Shown here in pieces: positions 51,020 to 63,359 of a DNA stretch of 64,000 nucleotides. Under the pieces are notes generated by a model. The model was not told where the DNA came from, did not search any database, and saw only the letters and a list, made by a program, of their open reading frames with translations. The DNA is from Mycobacterium sp. IS-3022 (lineage in GTDB: Bacteria > Actinomycetota > Actinomycetes > Mycobacteriales > Mycobacteriaceae): positions 372,001-436,000 of the forward strand of contig NZ_LQIN01000012.1 of the NCBI RefSeq assembly GCF_001500065.1. Reading direction: 5' to 3'. The position numbers and the translations under genes are program-made. Numbering within the stretch: the first letter of the stretch is position 1; the number at the start of each line of letters is the position of its first letter.

Positions 51020-54000
51020 CTGACACGGTCGATACCCGCGAGCGGGTCGAGGACCGCCGGCTGGAGCTGCTCCGCCGCAAGTTGGCCGAGCGGGGACTGC
51101 GCACGGAGAACCCATCGACCGCCGAGGCGGGCGGGCTGTCCGACGGGCAGCGTCGCATGTGGTTCGTCCAGACGGCCGATCCGACCGGCGCGATCCTGAA
51201 CATCTGCCTCTCCTACCGGATCACCGGCGAGCTCGACGTCGCCCGACTGCACGACGCCGTCAACGCCGTCGCCGCGCGGCATGCGGTGTTGCGCACCACC
51301 TATGAGGCCGACGATGACGGCGAACCGCAACCGACCGTGCACGAGGAGCTGAGGCCCGGCTGGGCGGTGCACGATCTGACCGACCTCTCCGAGCACGCGC
51401 GCCGACTCCGACTGGAAGTGCTGGCCCAGCGCGAGTTCGGCGCATCGTTCGACCTCGCCACCGATTCGCCGCTGCGGCTCACCGCCGTGCGCACCGCCGC
51501 CGACGAGCACGTCCTGCTGTTGGTCGCGCACCACATCGCCTGGGACGACGGCTGCTGGCAGGTGTTCTTCGGCGACCTCACCCGGGCGTATGTTGGTGAA
51601 CCGCTCGCACCCGCCGTCACCGCGCCGACGCACACGCTCGGTTCGGTCGACGAAGACCTCGACTACTGGCGCACGGTGCTGGCCGATCCACCCGAGCCGC
51701 TGGAGCTGCCGGGCCCGAACGGCTCTGCGGTGCCGACGAACTGGCGGTCACAGCGCCTCACCCTGCAACTGCCGGACGCGACGGTTGACCGGATCGCGGC
51801 GCTGGCGAAGGAGTCGGGCGCGACGCCGTACATGGTGCTGCTGGCGGCCTTCGGGGTGCTGATGCGCCGCTACACCCACGCCGAGGACTTCCTGGTCGCC
51901 ACGCCCGTGCTGAACCGCAGCGCCGAGGTCGAGGACGTGATCGGCTACTACGGCAACACGGTCGCCCTGCGGCTGCGACCCGCCGCCCGGCAGAGCTTCC
52001 GCGACGTCGTCGCGCACGCACGTGACACCGCGGTCGGCGCGTTCGCGCATCAACGCGTCAACCTGGACCGGGTGGTGCGTGAGCTGAACCCGGATCGCCG
52101 GCACGGCGTCGAGCGGATGACCCGGGTGACCTTCGGCGCCCGTGGCGCTGACGGCGAGAGCTTCAACCCGCCCGGGATCACCTGCAGCCGAGCGGAATTG
52201 CGTAGCCATCTGACCCAGCTGCCACTGGGCTTCATGGTGGAGTTCGACGCCCCGGAGGCGCGGGTCGTCGTCGAGGCCGAATATCTCGTCGAGATCCTCG
52301 ACGCGGCACTGGTCCGCCAGCTGCTCGAGCACTACGCGGTACTGCTCGACGATGCGCTGCAACGCCCCGATAACTCCATCGCCGAGCTCGAGGTGATGGG
52401 CGCCGCCGACGCCGAATGGCTGCACCGGGTGGCGGCCGGGGAGGTGTTCGTCACCGCCCCCTCGACGATGACGGCGCTCGTCGAAGCCCAGGTGGCGCGC
52501 ACACCCGACGCGGTCGCCGTCGTCTACGAGGGGCGCCACTACACCTACCGCGAGCTCAACGAGTCGGCGAACCGGGTGGCGCACTGGCTGATCGGGCAGG
52601 GCATCGGCACCGAGGACCGGGTGGCGGTGCTGCTGGACCGCTCACCGGAACTGGTGATCACCGCGCTCGGGGTGATCAAGGCCGGCGCGGTGTACCAGCC
52701 GGTCGACCCGACCTACCCCGAGGACCGGCTGACGTTCATCCTGTCCGACTCCGACCCGAAACTGATCATCCGCGAACCGATCACCGGCCTCGACGGCTAC
52801 CGCACCACCGACCCCACCGACGCCGACCGGGTTCGCGGGCTGGATCCGGACAACACCGCGTACCTCATCTACACCTCGGGTTCGACCGGTCTGCCCAAGG
52901 GTGTCCCGGTCCCGCACCGGCCGGTCGCCGAGTACTTCGTCTGGTTCAAGGGCGACTACGGGATCGACGACACAGAGCGGCTCCTGCAGGTCGCATCGCC
53001 GAGTTTCGACGTCTCGATCGCCGAGATCTTCGGCATGCTCGCCTGCGGCGGCCGACTCGTGATTCCCCGGCCGGACGGCCTTCGCGACGTGGGTTACCTC
53101 ACCGAGTTGTTGCACGACGAAGGCATCACCTCGATGCACTTCGTGCCCTCGCTGCTCGGGTTGTTTCTGTCGCTGCCCGGGGTCAACCAGTGGCGCACGC
53201 TGCAGCGGGTGCCCATCGGCGGCGAAGCGCTGCCCGGCGAGCTGGCCGACAAGTTCCACGCCACCTTCGATGCGCTGCTGCACAACTTCTACGGGCCGAC
53301 CGAAACGGTGATCAACGCGAGCCGCTACAAGGTCGAGGGCAAGCAGGGCACCCGGATCGTGCCGATCGGCAAGCCCAAGATCAACACCCAGATCCACCTG
53401 CTCGACGATGCGCTGCGGCCGGTTCCGGTCGGGGTGATCGGCGAGATCTACATCGGCGGAACACATGTCGCCCACGGCTACCACCGTCGGGCGGCGCTGA
53501 CCGCCGAGCGGTTCGTCGCCGACCCGTTCAATCCCGGTGGCCGGCTGTACCGATCGGGAGATCTGGCCCGCCGTAATGCCGACGGCGACATCGAGTTCGT
53601 CGGCCGCGCCGACGAGCAGGTCAAGATCCGTGGCTTCCGCATCGAACTCGGTGAAGTCGCGGCCGCGATCTCCGTCGACCCCAGCGTCGGCCAGGCGGTG
53701 GTGGTGGTCAGCGACCTGCCCGGTGTCGGCAAGAGCCTCGTCGGATACGTCACCCCGGCCGAAACCGTCGAGGACGTGAACGTCGAGCGCATCCGCAACC
53801 GCGTCGCGGCCGCGCTGCCGGAGTACATGACGCCGGCGGCCTACGTCGTCGTCGACGAGATCCCGATCACCGCGCACGGCAAGATCGACCGCGCGGCGCT
53901 GCCGGATCCCGACATCGACTCGGGCGCGGCCTACCGCGAACCCGTCGAGGGAACCGAGCGGCGGCTCGCCGACCTGTTCGCCGAACTGCTCGAACGCGAC

Positions 54001-56118
54001 CAGATCGGTGCCGACGACTCGTTCTTCGACCTCGGCGGACACTCGCTGCTGGCGACGAAACTCGTCGCCGCAGTGCGGGCCGCGTTCAGCGTCGACATCG
54101 GTGTGCGCGAAGTCTTCGAACTCGGCACCGTGGCGGCGCTGGCGCAGCGGATCGACTCGGCCCCATCCTCGGAGGCCACCGCGGCCGTCCGGCCCCGACT
54201 GGTCCCCGTTCCGCACGACGGGCCTCTGCTCATGTCGGCCTCGCAGTTGCGGATGTGGTTCCAGTACCGCATCGACGGGCCCAGCCCGGTCAACAACATT
54301 CCGTTCGCCGCCCGCATCAGCGGACCGTGCGACACGGACGCGTTCGTGCAGGCGGTGCGCGACGTGGTGGCCCGGCACGAGGTACTCCGGACCACCTACC
54401 GCGAAATCGACGGGGCCCCATATCAAATCGTCAACGACGGCCTCGAGGTCGCGGTGCGCCGCGCTCGGGGCGACGACGACGCCTGGCTGGACACCGAACT
54501 GCACGCCGAGCGCAGACACGTCTTCGACCTCGAAAGCGATCCGCCGGTGCGGGCCGCTGTGCTGGCGACGCCGGACGCGCACGTGGTCTCGCTGGTGGTG
54601 CACCACATCGCCGCCGATCACTGGTCGGCAATGGTGTTGTTCACCGACCTGCTGACGGCATACCGGGCCAGGCGCGCCGGCCACGCACCCGGGTTCGCGC
54701 CGCTACAGGTCCAGTACGCCGACTACGCGGCGTGGCAGGCCGCGCTGCTCGGCCAGACCGACGGCCCCGTCGCGGCCCAGCGTGACTACTGGCGCAGGCA
54801 ATTGGCCGGCCTGCACGAGGATCCGGGTCTGGCGCCGGACTTTTCGCGTCCGCCGGTGTTGAGCGGGGAAGGCGACGCCGTCTCGTTCGGCATCGATGCC
54901 GCCACCCGGGCGAAGTTCGCCGAACTGAGCTCCGAACTCGGGGTCACGGAATTCATGCTGCTGCAGGCGGCGGTGGCGGTCGCGTTGCACAAAGCCGGTG
55001 AGCGCCCGGACATTCCGCTGGGCACACCGGTCGCCGGCCGCACCGAAACCGAACTCGACCAGCTCGTCGGGTTCTTCATCAACATCGTGGTGCTGCGCAA
55101 CGACCTGACCGACAACCCGACGTTGCGCGAGGTGCTGCGCCGGGCCCGCGAAACGGCGCTGGAGGCGTACGCCCATCAAGACCTGCCGTTCGACCAGGTG
55201 GTCGACGCGGTGCGGCCGGCGCGGTCGCTGTCGCGTAACCCGCTGTTCGGGGTCGTCGTGCATGTGCGCGATGCCCTGCCCGCCGATCAGGTCATCGAAT
55301 CGGGGCCGAACGGCGACACCACGTTCACCGCGCTCGAGCCGCCCTTCGACGTCGCGCACGCCGACCTGTCGGTCAACTTCTTCGGCGGCGAGGACGGTTA
55401 CCGCGGGCACGTCATCTACCGGACCGACCTGTACCGGCGCAGCACCGCCGAACGGTTCGTCGGGTGGTTGTCTCGCGTGCTGACCGCGTTCGCCGACGAT
55501 CCCGGCCAACGAGTACGCGACGTGCAGATCGCCGACCGCGAGGAGCGCCGCGTGGTGCACCGGTTCAGCGCGTCGGCGTCGGCCAGCGTGCTCGACGGCT
55601 GGCGGGACCCGGTCGCGATCGGCGTGGTGGGCGACGTGTTCGAGCATGTCGTCGACGAAACGGGCGCCGATCTGCGCGCCACCGGTAGGCGCGGGCGGTG
55701 GACGGCCGATGGTCAGCTCGAGTTCGTCGAGGCCGCCGACGCGCGCCGCCCGTCGACACCCGCGGGTCCGGCCGAACCGGCACGCACCGAGACCGAACGG
55801 GCGCTCGCCGCACTCCTGGCCGAGGTCGTCAACGTGGCCGAGGTCAACCGCACCGACAACTTCTTCGAGTTGGGTGGCGATTCAATTCTCGCGGTGCAGC
55901 TGGCGGCGAGGGCGCGGGATGCCGGTTTGGCGGTCACGGCGCGAATGGTGTTCGAGCACTCCACACTTCACGAGCTCGCGAGCGTGGTCGACGAGGCCGG
56001 CTCGGGAACCGATACGCCCGACACCCATCACGAGCCGATGGCAGCGTCCGGGCTGTCGGCGGACGAGTTGGCGGCGGTCACGTCGATGTGGTCGGCGTCG
56101 CAAGACGGTGCCCCGTGA
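51016..56118 (+). CDS. mbtE: NRPS MbtE (C-A-T-C-T)
   Basis: A 1700-residue NRPS (M. tuberculosis 1682). The first condensation domain has His172-His173 in HHIAWDDG. The adenylation domain has [15 protein letters not shown] near residue 616, and the first carrier has Ser1010 in LGGHSLLA. A second condensation domain has HHIAADHW near residue 1196, and a second carrier has Ser1623 in LGGDSILA. Between the second condensation and second carrier, residues about 1515-1578 look like the two ends of an adenylation domain with the middle missing. MbtE incorporates a lysine-derived unit. GTG overlaps the mbtD stop. Confidence 0.93.
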   Translation: MTDTVDTRERVEDRRLELLRRKLAERGLRTENPSTAEAGGLSDGQRRMWFVQTADPTGAILNICLSYRITGELDVARLHDAVNAVAARHAVLRTTYEADDDGEPQPTVHEELRPGWAVHDLTDLSEHARRLRLEVLAQREFGASFDLATDSPLRLTAVRTAADEHVLLLVAHHIAWDDGCWQVFFGDLTRAYVGEPLAPAVTAPTHTLGSVDEDLDYWRTVLADPPEPLELPGPNGSAVPTNWRSQRLTLQLPDATVDRIAALAKESGATPYMVLLAAFGVLMRRYTHAEDFLVATPVLNRSAEVEDVIGYYGNTVALRLRPAARQSFRDVVAHARDTAVGAFAHQRVNLDRVVRELNPDRRHGVERMTRVTFGARGADGESFNPPGITCSRAELRSHLTQLPLGFMVEFDAPEARVVVEAEYLVEILDAALVRQLLEHYAVLLDDALQRPDNSIAELEVMGAADAEWLHRVAAGEVFVTAPSTMTALVEAQVARTPDAVAVVYEGRHYTYRELNESANRVAHWLIGQGIGTEDRVAVLLDRSPELVITALGVIKAGAVYQPVDPTYPEDRLTFILSDSDPKLIIREPITGLDGYRTTDPTDADRVRGLDPDNTAYLIYTSGSTGLPKGVPVPHRPVAEYFVWFKGDYGIDDTERLLQVASPSFDVSIAEIFGMLACGGRLVIPRPDGLRDVGYLTELLHDEGITSMHFVPSLLGLFLSLPGVNQWRTLQRVPIGGEALPGELADKFHATFDALLHNFYGPTETVINASRYKVEGKQGTRIVPIGKPKINTQIHLLDDALRPVPVGVIGEIYIGGTHVAHGYHRRAALTAERFVADPFNPGGRLYRSGDLARRNADGDIEFVGRADEQVKIRGFRIELGEVAAAISVDPSVGQAVVVVSDLPGVGKSLVGYVTPAETVEDVNVERIRNRVAAALPEYMTPAAYVVVDEIPITAHGKIDRAALPDPDIDSGAAYREPVEGTERRLADLFAELLERDQIGADDSFFDLGGHSLLATKLVAAVRAAFSVDIGVREVFELGTVAALAQRIDSAPSSEATAAVRPRLVPVPHDGPLLMSASQLRMWFQYRIDGPSPVNNIPFAARISGPCDTDAFVQAVRDVVARHEVLRTTYREIDGAPYQIVNDGLEVAVRRARGDDDAWLDTELHAERRHVFDLESDPPVRAAVLATPDAHVVSLVVHHIAADHWSAMVLFTDLLTAYRARRAGHAPGFAPLQVQYADYAAWQAALLGQTDGPVAAQRDYWRRQLAGLHEDPGLAPDFSRPPVLSGEGDAVSFGIDAATRAKFAELSSELGVTEFMLLQAAVAVALHKAGERPDIPLGTPVAGRTETELDQLVGFFINIVVLRNDLTDNPTLREVLRRARETALEAYAHQDLPFDQVVDAVRPARSLSRNPLFGVVVHVRDALPADQVIESGPNGDTTFTALEPPFDVAHADLSVNFFGGEDGYRGHVIYRTDLYRRSTAERFVGWLSRVLTAFADDPGQRVRDVQIADREERRVVHRFSASASASVLDGWRDPVAIGVVGDVFEHVVDETGADLRATGRRGRWTADGQLEFVEAADARRPSTPAGPAEPARTETERALAALLAEVVNVAEVNRTDNFFELGGDSILAVQLAARARDAGLAVTARMVFEHSTLHELASVVDEAGSGTDTPDTHHEPMAASGLSADELAAVTSMWSASQDGAP

Positions 56119-59100
56119 CTTCAACCCAACCCAAGGCCGAATCGAAGCCCGCCATCGAGGACGTGATGGCGCTCAGCCCGCTGCAACAGGGGTTGTTCTC
56201 GCTGGCGCAGTTGAGCACCGGTGAGGACGGTGGCGAGGACCCGTACGTCATCGCGATGGTCGCCGAAGTGACCGGCGACCTCGACACCGCCCTGCTGCGC
56301 GAGTGCGCCGCGGCGATGCTGGCCCGCCACCCCAACCTGCGCGCCAGTTTCCTGCGCGCCCAGAGCAAACCGGTTCAGGTGGTGCCCACCCGCGTCGACC
56401 TGCCGTGGCGGCACATCACCGCGGCGGCCGACGAGGTCGACGCGCTCGAGGCCGACGAACGGGGCCGGCCGTTCAACCTCGAACGCGGTCCCGCGATCCG
56501 GTTCGTGTTGATCGAAACACCCGGTCCGCGTTGGCGGTTCATCGTCGTCGCCCACCACATCATCATCGACGGCTGGTCGCTGCCGTTGTTCGTCGGCGAG
56601 CTGATCTCGTTGTACCGCTCGGGCGGCGACCCTGCCGCGTTGCCGCCGCCGCCGCGGCCATACCGCGACTACATCGGCTGGCTGGCACACCGGGATCAGG
56701 AGAGCAGCCGCAACCTGTGGCGCGAACACCTCGCCGACCTCGGCGGGCCGACACTCGTCACGCCGGCGCTGGCCTCCGGCGAGCCGCCCGCCGGAGAACC
56801 GCGCCGCACCGAGATCAACCTGGATCGCGCCGCGTCGCTCCGCCTGGCCGAAGCCGCGAGGTCGCGCGGCGTCACGGTCAACACCCTGATGCAAATGGCT
56901 TGGGCCGCAGTGGTGTCCGCGTTCACCGACCGCTCCGACGTGGTGTTCGGCGTAACGGTTTCGGGTCGTCCCGGCGAGCTCGCCGGCGTCGAGACCATGG
57001 TCGGGCTGTTCATCAACACCGTGCCGTTGCGGGTCCGACTTGACCCGGTGGCGCCCGTCGGCGCGCAATGCGTTGCCCTGCAACGGGAAGCGGCCAAGCT
57101 GCGTGACCACAGCTATCTGCCCCACAACGAACTGCGTTCGCTGGGCGGCATCGGCGAGATGTTCGACACCCTGCTGGTCTACGAGAACTTCCCACCCGGC
57201 GGTCTGGTCGGCGGCGGCGACTTCGTCGCCAACAGCGCCACGTTCCGTCCCGCGGCGCTGGAGAGCGTGTCGCACTTCCCGATCACGATCGCCGCGCACA
57301 TGATCGACGACGAGCTCACCGTGCTGGTCGAGGTGATCGACGGTGCGCTCGGCCAGATGAGCCCGGAATCGCTCGGGCGCCGCGTGCTCACCACCGCTCA
57401 ACGGCTGATCACCCACTGGGACAACCCGTTACGCGCCGTCAGTGTCCTGCTCGACGGTGAGGCCGAGGTTCCGGCGGCCGGGCTGGCGCCCGCCCCCGCG
57501 CATCTCGGCGTGCACACCGCGTTCACCGACACCGCGAGCAGCAGGCTCGGCTCGCCGGCGCTGAGTTGGGCGGGCGGCGAACTCACCTACCGGCAACTCG
57601 ACGAGGCGGCCGACCGGCTGGCCTCTGCATTGGCCAAGCGCGGCGTACACACCGAAACACCCGTGGCGATCCGTCTTTCGCGTGGACCGCAGTACGTCAT
57701 CGCGATGTTCGCGGTCCTGAAGGCCGGTGGCGTCATCGTGCCGCTGGACCCCGGTATGCCCGCGGAGCGGATCGCCGACATCCTCGGCCAGTGCGGCGCG
57801 ACGGTCGTCGTGGACGACGAGCTGCTCGCCGCGGCGGCCGAAGCGGTCGAGGAGTTCCGAGCCGTACCCGCTGCGCCGGGCCAGGCCGCGTACATGGTGT
57901 TCACCTCCGGCACCACGGGCCGACCGAAAGGGGTCGTCGGCACCCATCAGGCCCTGCTGGCCTACGCCGACGACCACGCCCGAAACGTGCTGCGGCCGGC
58001 GGCCGCTCGGCTGCAGCACCCGCTGCGGGTCGCCCACGCCTGGTCGTTCACCTTCGACGCCGCATGGCAGCCGTTGGCCGCCCTGCTCGACGGGCATGCG
58101 GTACACATCGTCGACGACGCCGTGCAACGGGACGCCGAGGCGCTGGTCGAGACCATCGGCCGGTACGGGATCGACCTGATCGACACCACGCCGTCGATGT
58201 TCGCGCAACTGCGCGCGGTCGGACTGCTGACCACGGTGCCGCTCGGCGTGCTGGCGCTCGGCGGCGAGGCCGTCGGGATTCCGGCGTGGAACATGATCCG
58301 CGACGAGTGCGCGCGCACCGGGATGACGGCCTACAACTGTTACGGCCCAACCGAAACCACCGTGGAAGCCGTCGTGGCCGCGATCGCCGAGCACGAGGAG
58401 CCGACCATCGGGCGCCCGACGTCGCCGAGCCGGGCCTACGTGCTGGACTCGTGGCTGCGCCCGGTGCCCGACGGAGTGCCGGGCGAGTTGTATCTGGCGG
58501 GTCGTCAGCTGACGCGTGGTTACCTCGGCAGGCAGGGCGAGACCGCGGCCCGCTTCGTCGCCGATCCCTTCGCGCCCGGCGAGCGGATGTACCGCACCGG
58601 GGACGTCGTGCGCCGCCGACCGGACGCCGCGCTGGAGTTCCTCGGCCGCTCGGATGCCCAGGTGAAGATCCGCGGCTTCCGCGTCGAGCCGGCCGAGATC
58701 TCGGCGGTTCTGCACACCCATCCCGCGGTGCGCCACGCCCACGTGGCAGTGCGCGAACAACGGTGGGGCCCCCAGTTGGTCGCCTTCGTCGCTGCGGCGC
58801 CGGCGCCGGACGTGTCGGAGCTGCGCACGCTGGTCTCAAAGCGCCTGCCTCGCTACATGATTCCGCACTCCATCGTGGTGGTCGAGCAGATGCCGTTGAC
58901 GGCGCACGGCAAGGTCGACGAAGCCGCCCTCGCCGAAATCGCCGTCGCCGACGGGCCGTCGGCCACCCCGGAGACCGAGACGGAGGCGGCGCTCGCGGCG
59001 GTGTTGGCCGAGGTGTTGAACGGCACCGACAGCGACGACATCGACGTCGCCGCCGACTTCCTTGCGCTCGGCCTGGACAGCATCGTGGCGCTGTCGGTGG

Positions 59101-60485
59101 TGCAGGCGGCGCGCAGGCGCGGCATCCCGTTACGCGCGCGGTTGATGCTCGAGTGCGCGACGCTGCGCGAGCTCGCCGCGGCCGTCGACAGCGAATCGGC
59201 GGTCGCCCGCCACGGCGACGATCTGCAGGGACCCGTGCCCGTGCTGCCCAACGCGCACTGGCTCTACGAGCACGGTGATCCGCGACGGCTGGCGCAGACC
59301 GAGGCCATCGCGTTGCCCGACGGCATCACCGGTGCACAGCTCGAGCGGTTGCTGCGCGCAGTCGTCGACGGCCATGAGGTGCTGCGCAGCCGGTTGGACC
59401 GGCAGACGATGACGTTCGTCGAGCACCCGGCGCAGGATCTGCTGACGGAGGTGCGGATCGGCGGCGGCGCCCAAACCCTGGCCGACGCCGTCGCCGAACA
59501 CGCCCGGCGGTCGGTCGAACGCCTTGACCCGCAACAGGGCTCGATGTTCGTCGCGGTGTGGCTGCGGCCGCCCCGCGGCGGTGGTGTGCTGCTGCTGACC
59601 GCCCACGTGCTGGCGATGGACCCGGCGTCCTGGCGGATCGTGCTGTCCGAACTCGACGCGGCGTGGCATACCGTCGCGTCCGGTCGCGATCCGGCGCCGA
59701 CACCTGAACACACCAGCTACCGCCGCTGGTCGCGACTGCTCAGCGAGCGGGCGTACGCGCTTGACACGGCCGACTTCTGGGCCGCCCAACTGGACGGCGA
59801 AGACCCCGCCCTCGGTGCGCGCAGGCTGCGGCCCCAGACCGACCGAGTCGGCGACGTCGTCGTCTCGATGGCGGTGACCGATACCGACCTGACGCTGCGT
59901 TTGCTCAACGGCTCCGAACCCACGCCGCACCTGCTGGCTGAAGCCGCCGCGCGCACCGTCACCCGCTGGCGGCTGCACCGGGGGCAGGAGACACCGCCGC
60001 CGCTGCTGGCCCTGGAAACCCACGGCCGCGCGGACGGCGTCATCGACGGCGCCGACACCTCCGACACCGTCGGGCTGCTCACCGCGATCTACCCGCTGCG
60101 GGTGCGCTCGGCGCGCGACGTCGCCCAGATACCCGGCGACGCCATCGATTACGGGCTGCTGCGCTATCTGCGGCCGGACACCGCCGAACGCCTCGCCGCC
60201 TACCGGCAGCCGCAGCTGCTGCTGAACTTCCTGGGCCGCGTGCACGTAGGCATCGACGGCGGCGAGCTTCGGCCGGACCGTGCGCTGCTCGCCGGGGTGT
60301 CGCCGCTTCCCGAGCCGCTGCTGGCCGTTCGGCACGAGTTGACCGTGCTGGCGGCGGTGCTCGGCGATACCGACGCACCGGTGCTGGGCACCCAGTGGCG
60401 CACGCTGCCCGACATCCTGACCGCCGATGACGTCACCACGCTGCAGGCGATGTGGCAGGAATCGCTACGAGAGGTCGTCTCATGA
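56115..60485 (+). CDS. mbtF: NRPS MbtF (C-A-T-E)
   Basis: A 1456-residue NRPS (M. tuberculosis 1461). The condensation domain has His147-His148 in HHIIIDGW, the adenylation domain [15 protein letters not shown] near residue 593, and the carrier Ser989 in [11 protein letters not shown]-terminal epimerization-like domain follows (residues about 1030-1450), where the first His of the HHxxxD motif is Ala (TAHVLAMD, Ala1163-His1164). It adds the second lysine-derived unit, which ends as the cyclic hydroxamate. GTG overlaps the mbtE stop. Confidence 0.92.
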   Translation: MTSTQPKAESKPAIEDVMALSPLQQGLFSLAQLSTGEDGGEDPYVIAMVAEVTGDLDTALLRECAAAMLARHPNLRASFLRAQSKPVQVVPTRVDLPWRHITAAADEVDALEADERGRPFNLERGPAIRFVLIETPGPRWRFIVVAHHIIIDGWSLPLFVGELISLYRSGGDPAALPPPPRPYRDYIGWLAHRDQESSRNLWREHLADLGGPTLVTPALASGEPPAGEPRRTEINLDRAASLRLAEAARSRGVTVNTLMQMAWAAVVSAFTDRSDVVFGVTVSGRPGELAGVETMVGLFINTVPLRVRLDPVAPVGAQCVALQREAAKLRDHSYLPHNELRSLGGIGEMFDTLLVYENFPPGGLVGGGDFVANSATFRPAALESVSHFPITIAAHMIDDELTVLVEVIDGALGQMSPESLGRRVLTTAQRLITHWDNPLRAVSVLLDGEAEVPAAGLAPAPAHLGVHTAFTDTASSRLGSPALSWAGGELTYRQLDEAADRLASALAKRGVHTETPVAIRLSRGPQYVIAMFAVLKAGGVIVPLDPGMPAERIADILGQCGATVVVDDELLAAAAEAVEEFRAVPAAPGQAAYMVFTSGTTGRPKGVVGTHQALLAYADDHARNVLRPAAARLQHPLRVAHAWSFTFDAAWQPLAALLDGHAVHIVDDAVQRDAEALVETIGRYGIDLIDTTPSMFAQLRAVGLLTTVPLGVLALGGEAVGIPAWNMIRDECARTGMTAYNCYGPTETTVEAVVAAIAEHEEPTIGRPTSPSRAYVLDSWLRPVPDGVPGELYLAGRQLTRGYLGRQGETAARFVADPFAPGERMYRTGDVVRRRPDAALEFLGRSDAQVKIRGFRVEPAEISAVLHTHPAVRHAHVAVREQRWGPQLVAFVAAAPAPDVSELRTLVSKRLPRYMIPHSIVVVEQMPLTAHGKVDEAALAEIAVADGPSATPETETEAALAAVLAEVLNGTDSDDIDVAADFLALGLDSIVALSVVQAARRRGIPLRARLMLECATLRELAAAVDSESAVARHGDDLQGPVPVLPNAHWLYEHGDPRRLAQTEAIALPDGITGAQLERLLRAVVDGHEVLRSRLDRQTMTFVEHPAQDLLTEVRIGGGAQTLADAVAEHARRSVERLDPQQGSMFVAVWLRPPRGGGVLLLTAHVLAMDPASWRIVLSELDAAWHTVASGRDPAPTPEHTSYRRWSRLLSERAYALDTADFWAAQLDGEDPALGARRLRPQTDRVGDVVVSMAVTDTDLTLRLLNGSEPTPHLLAEAAARTVTRWRLHRGQETPPPLLALETHGRADGVIDGADTSDTVGLLTAIYPLRVRSARDVAQIPGDAIDYGLLRYLRPDTAERLAAYRQPQLLLNFLGRVHVGIDGGELRPDRALLAGVSPLPEPLLAVRHELTVLAAVLGDTDAPVLGTQWRTLPDILTADDVTTLQAMWQESLREVVS

Positions 60486-61783
60486 GCCGCACACTCGCGG
60501 TGGTCGGCGCGGGCGCCAAAGCCGTCGCCGTGGCCGCCAAGGCCGCCGAACTGCGCGACATGGGCCTCGACGTGCCCGACGTCGTCGCGGTTGAGAAGAC
60601 CGGTGTCGCCGCCAATTGGCAGGCCGACGGCGGCTGGACCGACGGCCAGCACCGGCTGGGCACCAGCCCCGAGAAGGACGTCGGCTTCCCCTACCGCTCG
60701 GCGCTGGTGCCACGTCGCAACGCCGAACTCGACGAGCGCATGACCCGGCACAGCTGGCAGCAGTACCTGATCTCGACCGGCCAGTTCTCCGAGTGGATCG
60801 ACCGCGGCAGGCCCGCACCCACCCACCGCCGGTGGAGCCAGTACCTGCGCTGGGTCGCGGCCAACATCGAGATGACCGTGATCAGCGGTGAGGTGCAAGC
60901 CATTTCGGTCGACACCGACTCCGGCGGGCCGCGGTGGGCACTGCGCACGCCGGACCGCACCGTGACGGCCGACGGCCTGATGATCACCGGACCCGGGCAG
61001 CCCGAGCGTTCGATCCTGCCCGGCAATCCGCGGGTGCTCTCGATCGCGCAGTTCTGGCATCGCGCCGCGCAGCACGAGGTGATCCGCGCCGAACGGGTCG
61101 CCGTCATCGGCGGTGGCGAGACCGCGGCGTCGATACTCAATGAGCTTTTCCGCCACCGGGTTTCGACGATCACGGTGATTTCACCCCAGGTGACTTTGTT
61201 CACCCGCGGCGAGGGATTCTTCGAGAACACGCTGTTCTCCGATCCCACCGGCTGGACCAGCCTCACGATGGGGGAGCGGCGTGACGCGTTGATGCGCACC
61301 GACCGCGGGGTGTTCTCCGCGCGGGTGCAGGAGGCCCTGCTCGCCGACGACCGGATTCGCCACCTGCGCGGCCGGGTCGCGCACGCGGTCGCCCGCGACA
61401 GCCGAATCCGGTTGACGCTGAGCACCACTGCGGGCGGGGAGTCGCTGGAGACCGTCCACGGTTTCGATCTGGTCATCGACGGCTCGGGCGCCGACGCCAT
61501 GTGGTTCGTGCCGCTGCTCGGCCAGGACGCGTTGGATCTGCTGGAACTGGGCCTCGGCGCACCGCTGACTCCGGATGCGTTGCAGGAGTCCATCGGCGAC
61601 GACCTCGCCGTCACCGGCGTGGCGCCGAAGCTGTTCCTGCCGGGCCTGTCCGGGCTAACGCAGGGGCCCGGTTTCCCGAACCTGTCGTGCCTCGGGTTGT
61701 TGTCCGACCGCATCCTGGGCGCCGACCTGGCCTCGACCACAGCCGGCGACGACAGCGCGCTGCCCGCTGCGCGGCGCGGCTAA
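60482..61783 (+). CDS. mbtG: L-lysine N6-monooxygenase MbtG
   Basis: A 433-residue flavoprotein of the siderophore N-hydroxylase family (M. tuberculosis 431). The FAD loop is VVGAGAKAVAVAAKA at the N-terminus. The NADPH loop is VAVIGGGETAASILNELF near residue 203, and the C-terminal LPGLSGLTQGPGFPNLSC is typical of the family. It hydroxylates the lysine epsilon nitrogens to form the two hydroxamate iron ligands. ATG overlaps the mbtF stop (ATGA), and the end overlaps the following opposite-strand gene by 4 nt. Confidence 0.93.
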   Translation: MSRTLAVVGAGAKAVAVAAKAAELRDMGLDVPDVVAVEKTGVAANWQADGGWTDGQHRLGTSPEKDVGFPYRSALVPRRNAELDERMTRHSWQQYLISTGQFSEWIDRGRPAPTHRRWSQYLRWVAANIEMTVISGEVQAISVDTDSGGPRWALRTPDRTVTADGLMITGPGQPERSILPGNPRVLSIAQFWHRAAQHEVIRAERVAVIGGGETAASILNELFRHRVSTITVISPQVTLFTRGEGFFENTLFSDPTGWTSLTMGERRDALMRTDRGVFSARVQEALLADDRIRHLRGRVAHAVARDSRIRLTLSTTAGGESLETVHGFDLVIDGSGADAMWFVPLLGQDALDLLELGLGAPLTPDALQESIGDDLAVTGVAPKLFLPGLSGLTQGPGFPNLSCLGLLSDRILGADLASTTAGDDSALPAARRG

Positions 61784-62142
61784 GCCTGTTGCGCTTGGGC
61801 CCACGCGTCGGCTCGCGACGGCACATCCATGTCGAACACTCGCGCATGTAACACCGTGCGGTTGCGCAGCGCGGCGCGCACCGCCCGGTGCAACCCGTCC
61901 TCCAGATAGACGATGCCCTTCCATCGCACTGCGTGCGGGAAGAGGTCGCCGTAGAACGTCGAGTCCTCCGAAAGCAACCGGTCCAGCGCGAGCACCGTGG
62001 TGGTGGTGACCAGTTCGTCGAGGCGGATCTGCCGCGGCGGGATCTGTGCCCACTGGCGATGTGACAAGCCGTGGTCGGGATACGGCCTGCCCTCTCTGAC
62101 TCCCTTGAAAATCATCCGGCGAACGTCCTTCGCGTCGTACAC
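61780..62142 (-). CDS. Conserved actinobacterial protein (Rv2375-like)
   Basis: A 120-residue protein starting at GTG (MYDAKDVRRMIFKG). Conserved blocks include QIRLDELVTTTTVLALDRLL near residue 38 and GIVYLEDGLHRAVRAAL near residue 75. The second has the D-G-x-H-R pattern seen in ParB/sulfiredoxin-like folds, a resemblance I see but cannot confirm. The function of the Rv2375 family is not known. It is convergent with mbtG and divergent from hrcA. Confidence 0.7.
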   Translation of the reverse strand: MYDAKDVRRMIFKGVREGRPYPDHGLSHRQWAQIPPRQIRLDELVTTTTVLALDRLLSEDSTFYGDLFPHAVRWKGIVYLEDGLHRAVRAALRNRTVLHARVFDMDVPSRADAWAQAQQA

Positions 62143-62246
62143 CCCCGGGCTGCGGCGTCACGCCGGCATCAGGTGTAAAGGCTAATGCAATGGGCCCGCG
62201 GGCGATACGAACAGTGCTGGGGCGCTGTCTGCGCTGTTGGTGCCCT

Positions 62247-62252
62247 TAAAAT
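62247..62252 (+). promoter_or_regulatory. Candidate -10 box for hrcA
   Basis: TAAAAT matches TANNNT, 36 nt before the hrcA ATG, leaving a short leader containing the GGGGTAGG ribosome site. No CIRCE inverted repeat (TTAGCACTC-N9-GAGTGCTAA) is seen here. Confidence 0.35.
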
Positions 62253-62288
62253 GGGTGCTGACGTGACTCGAGGGGTAGGTGATCAGAC

Positions 62289-63320
62289 ATGGGTAGCGCC
62301 GACGACCGCCGGTTCGAGGTGCTGCGCGCGATCGTCGCCGACTTCGTGGCCACCAAGGAGCCGATCGGATCGAAGACACTCGTCGAGCGGCACAACCTCG
62401 GTGTGTCGAGTGCGACCGTGCGCAACGACATGGCGGTGCTGGAAGCCGAGGGCTACATCACCCAGCCGCACACCAGCTCCGGCCGGGTTCCCACCGAGAA
62501 GGGCTATCGCGAGTTCGTCGACCGGATCGACGAGGTCAAGCCGCTGTCGTCGCCGGAACGACGCGCGATCCTGGCATTCCTTGAATCCGGTGTGGACCTC
62601 GACGACGTGCTACGCCGCGCGGTGCGCCTGCTCGCCCAGCTCACGCGTCAGGTCGCGATCGTTCAGTACCCGACGCTGTCGACGTCGATGGTCCGGCATC
62701 TGGAGGTGGTTGCGCTCACCCCGGCCAAGCTGCTGCTGGTGGTGATCACCGACACCGGCCGGGTGGACCAGCGGATCGTCGAACTCGGGGACGCCCTCGA
62801 CGAGCATGACGTGGTCAAGCTGCGCGACCTGCTCGGGCAGGCGCTCGAGGGGAAGCCGCTGGCTGCCGCGTCGGTAGCGGTGTCGGATCTGGCGTCGCAG
62901 CTCAACGGGCGGGGCGGCCTCGCCGACGCGGTCGGGCGGTCGGCGACCGTGCTGGTCGAGACGCTCGTCGAGCACAGCGAGGAGCGCTTGCTGCTGGGCG
63001 GCACCGCCAACCTCACCCGCAACACCGCCGACTTCGGCGGCTCGCTGCGGTCGGTCCTCGAGGCGCTCGAGGAGCAGGTGGTGGTGCTGCGGTTGCTGGC
63101 GGCGCAGCAGGAGGCCGGCAAGGTGACCGTGCGCATCGGCCACGAAACCGAGGCCGAGGAGATGGCGGGCACCTCGGTGGTCACCACGGCATACGGTAGT
63201 TCGGGCAAGGTGTACGGCGGTATGGGGGTGTTGGGCCCCACCCGAATGGACTATCCGGGAACTATCGCTAATGTCGCTGCGGTTGCTCTCTATATCGGGG
63301 AAGTCTTAGGCAGCCGGTAG
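62289..63320 (+). CDS. hrcA: Heat-inducible transcription repressor HrcA
   Basis: A 343-residue HrcA. The N-terminal winged helix has [20 protein letters not shown] and [20 protein letters not shown], followed by [18 protein letters not shown]. The GAF-like middle has [15 protein letters not shown], and the C-terminus [18 protein letters not shown] is the family end. HrcA binds CIRCE elements of chaperonin operons. dnaJ2 follows 39 nt later, the order known in mycobacteria. Confidence 0.94.
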   Translation: MGSADDRRFEVLRAIVADFVATKEPIGSKTLVERHNLGVSSATVRNDMAVLEAEGYITQPHTSSGRVPTEKGYREFVDRIDEVKPLSSPERRAILAFLESGVDLDDVLRRAVRLLAQLTRQVAIVQYPTLSTSMVRHLEVVALTPAKLLLVVITDTGRVDQRIVELGDALDEHDVVKLRDLLGQALEGKPLAAASVAVSDLASQLNGRGGLADAVGRSATVLVETLVEHSEERLLLGGTANLTRNTADFGGSLRSVLEALEEQVVVLRLLAAQQEAGKVTVRIGHETEAEEMAGTSVVTTAYGSSGKVYGGMGVLGPTRMDYPGTIANVAAVALYIGEVLGSR

Positions 63321-63359
63321 CGGCCGGCACGGTTAACCAGGAAGACAGGCAAGGTCAGC

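Noticed and set aside
62143..62288. CIRCE element before hrcA
   Set aside because: Searched for TTAGCACTC-N9-GAGTGCTAA and found no inverted repeat of that kind.
61784..62288. mbtH gene after mbtG
   Set aside because: No short frame with MbtH motifs on either strand; the region is filled by the Rv2375-like gene and the hrcA promoter.
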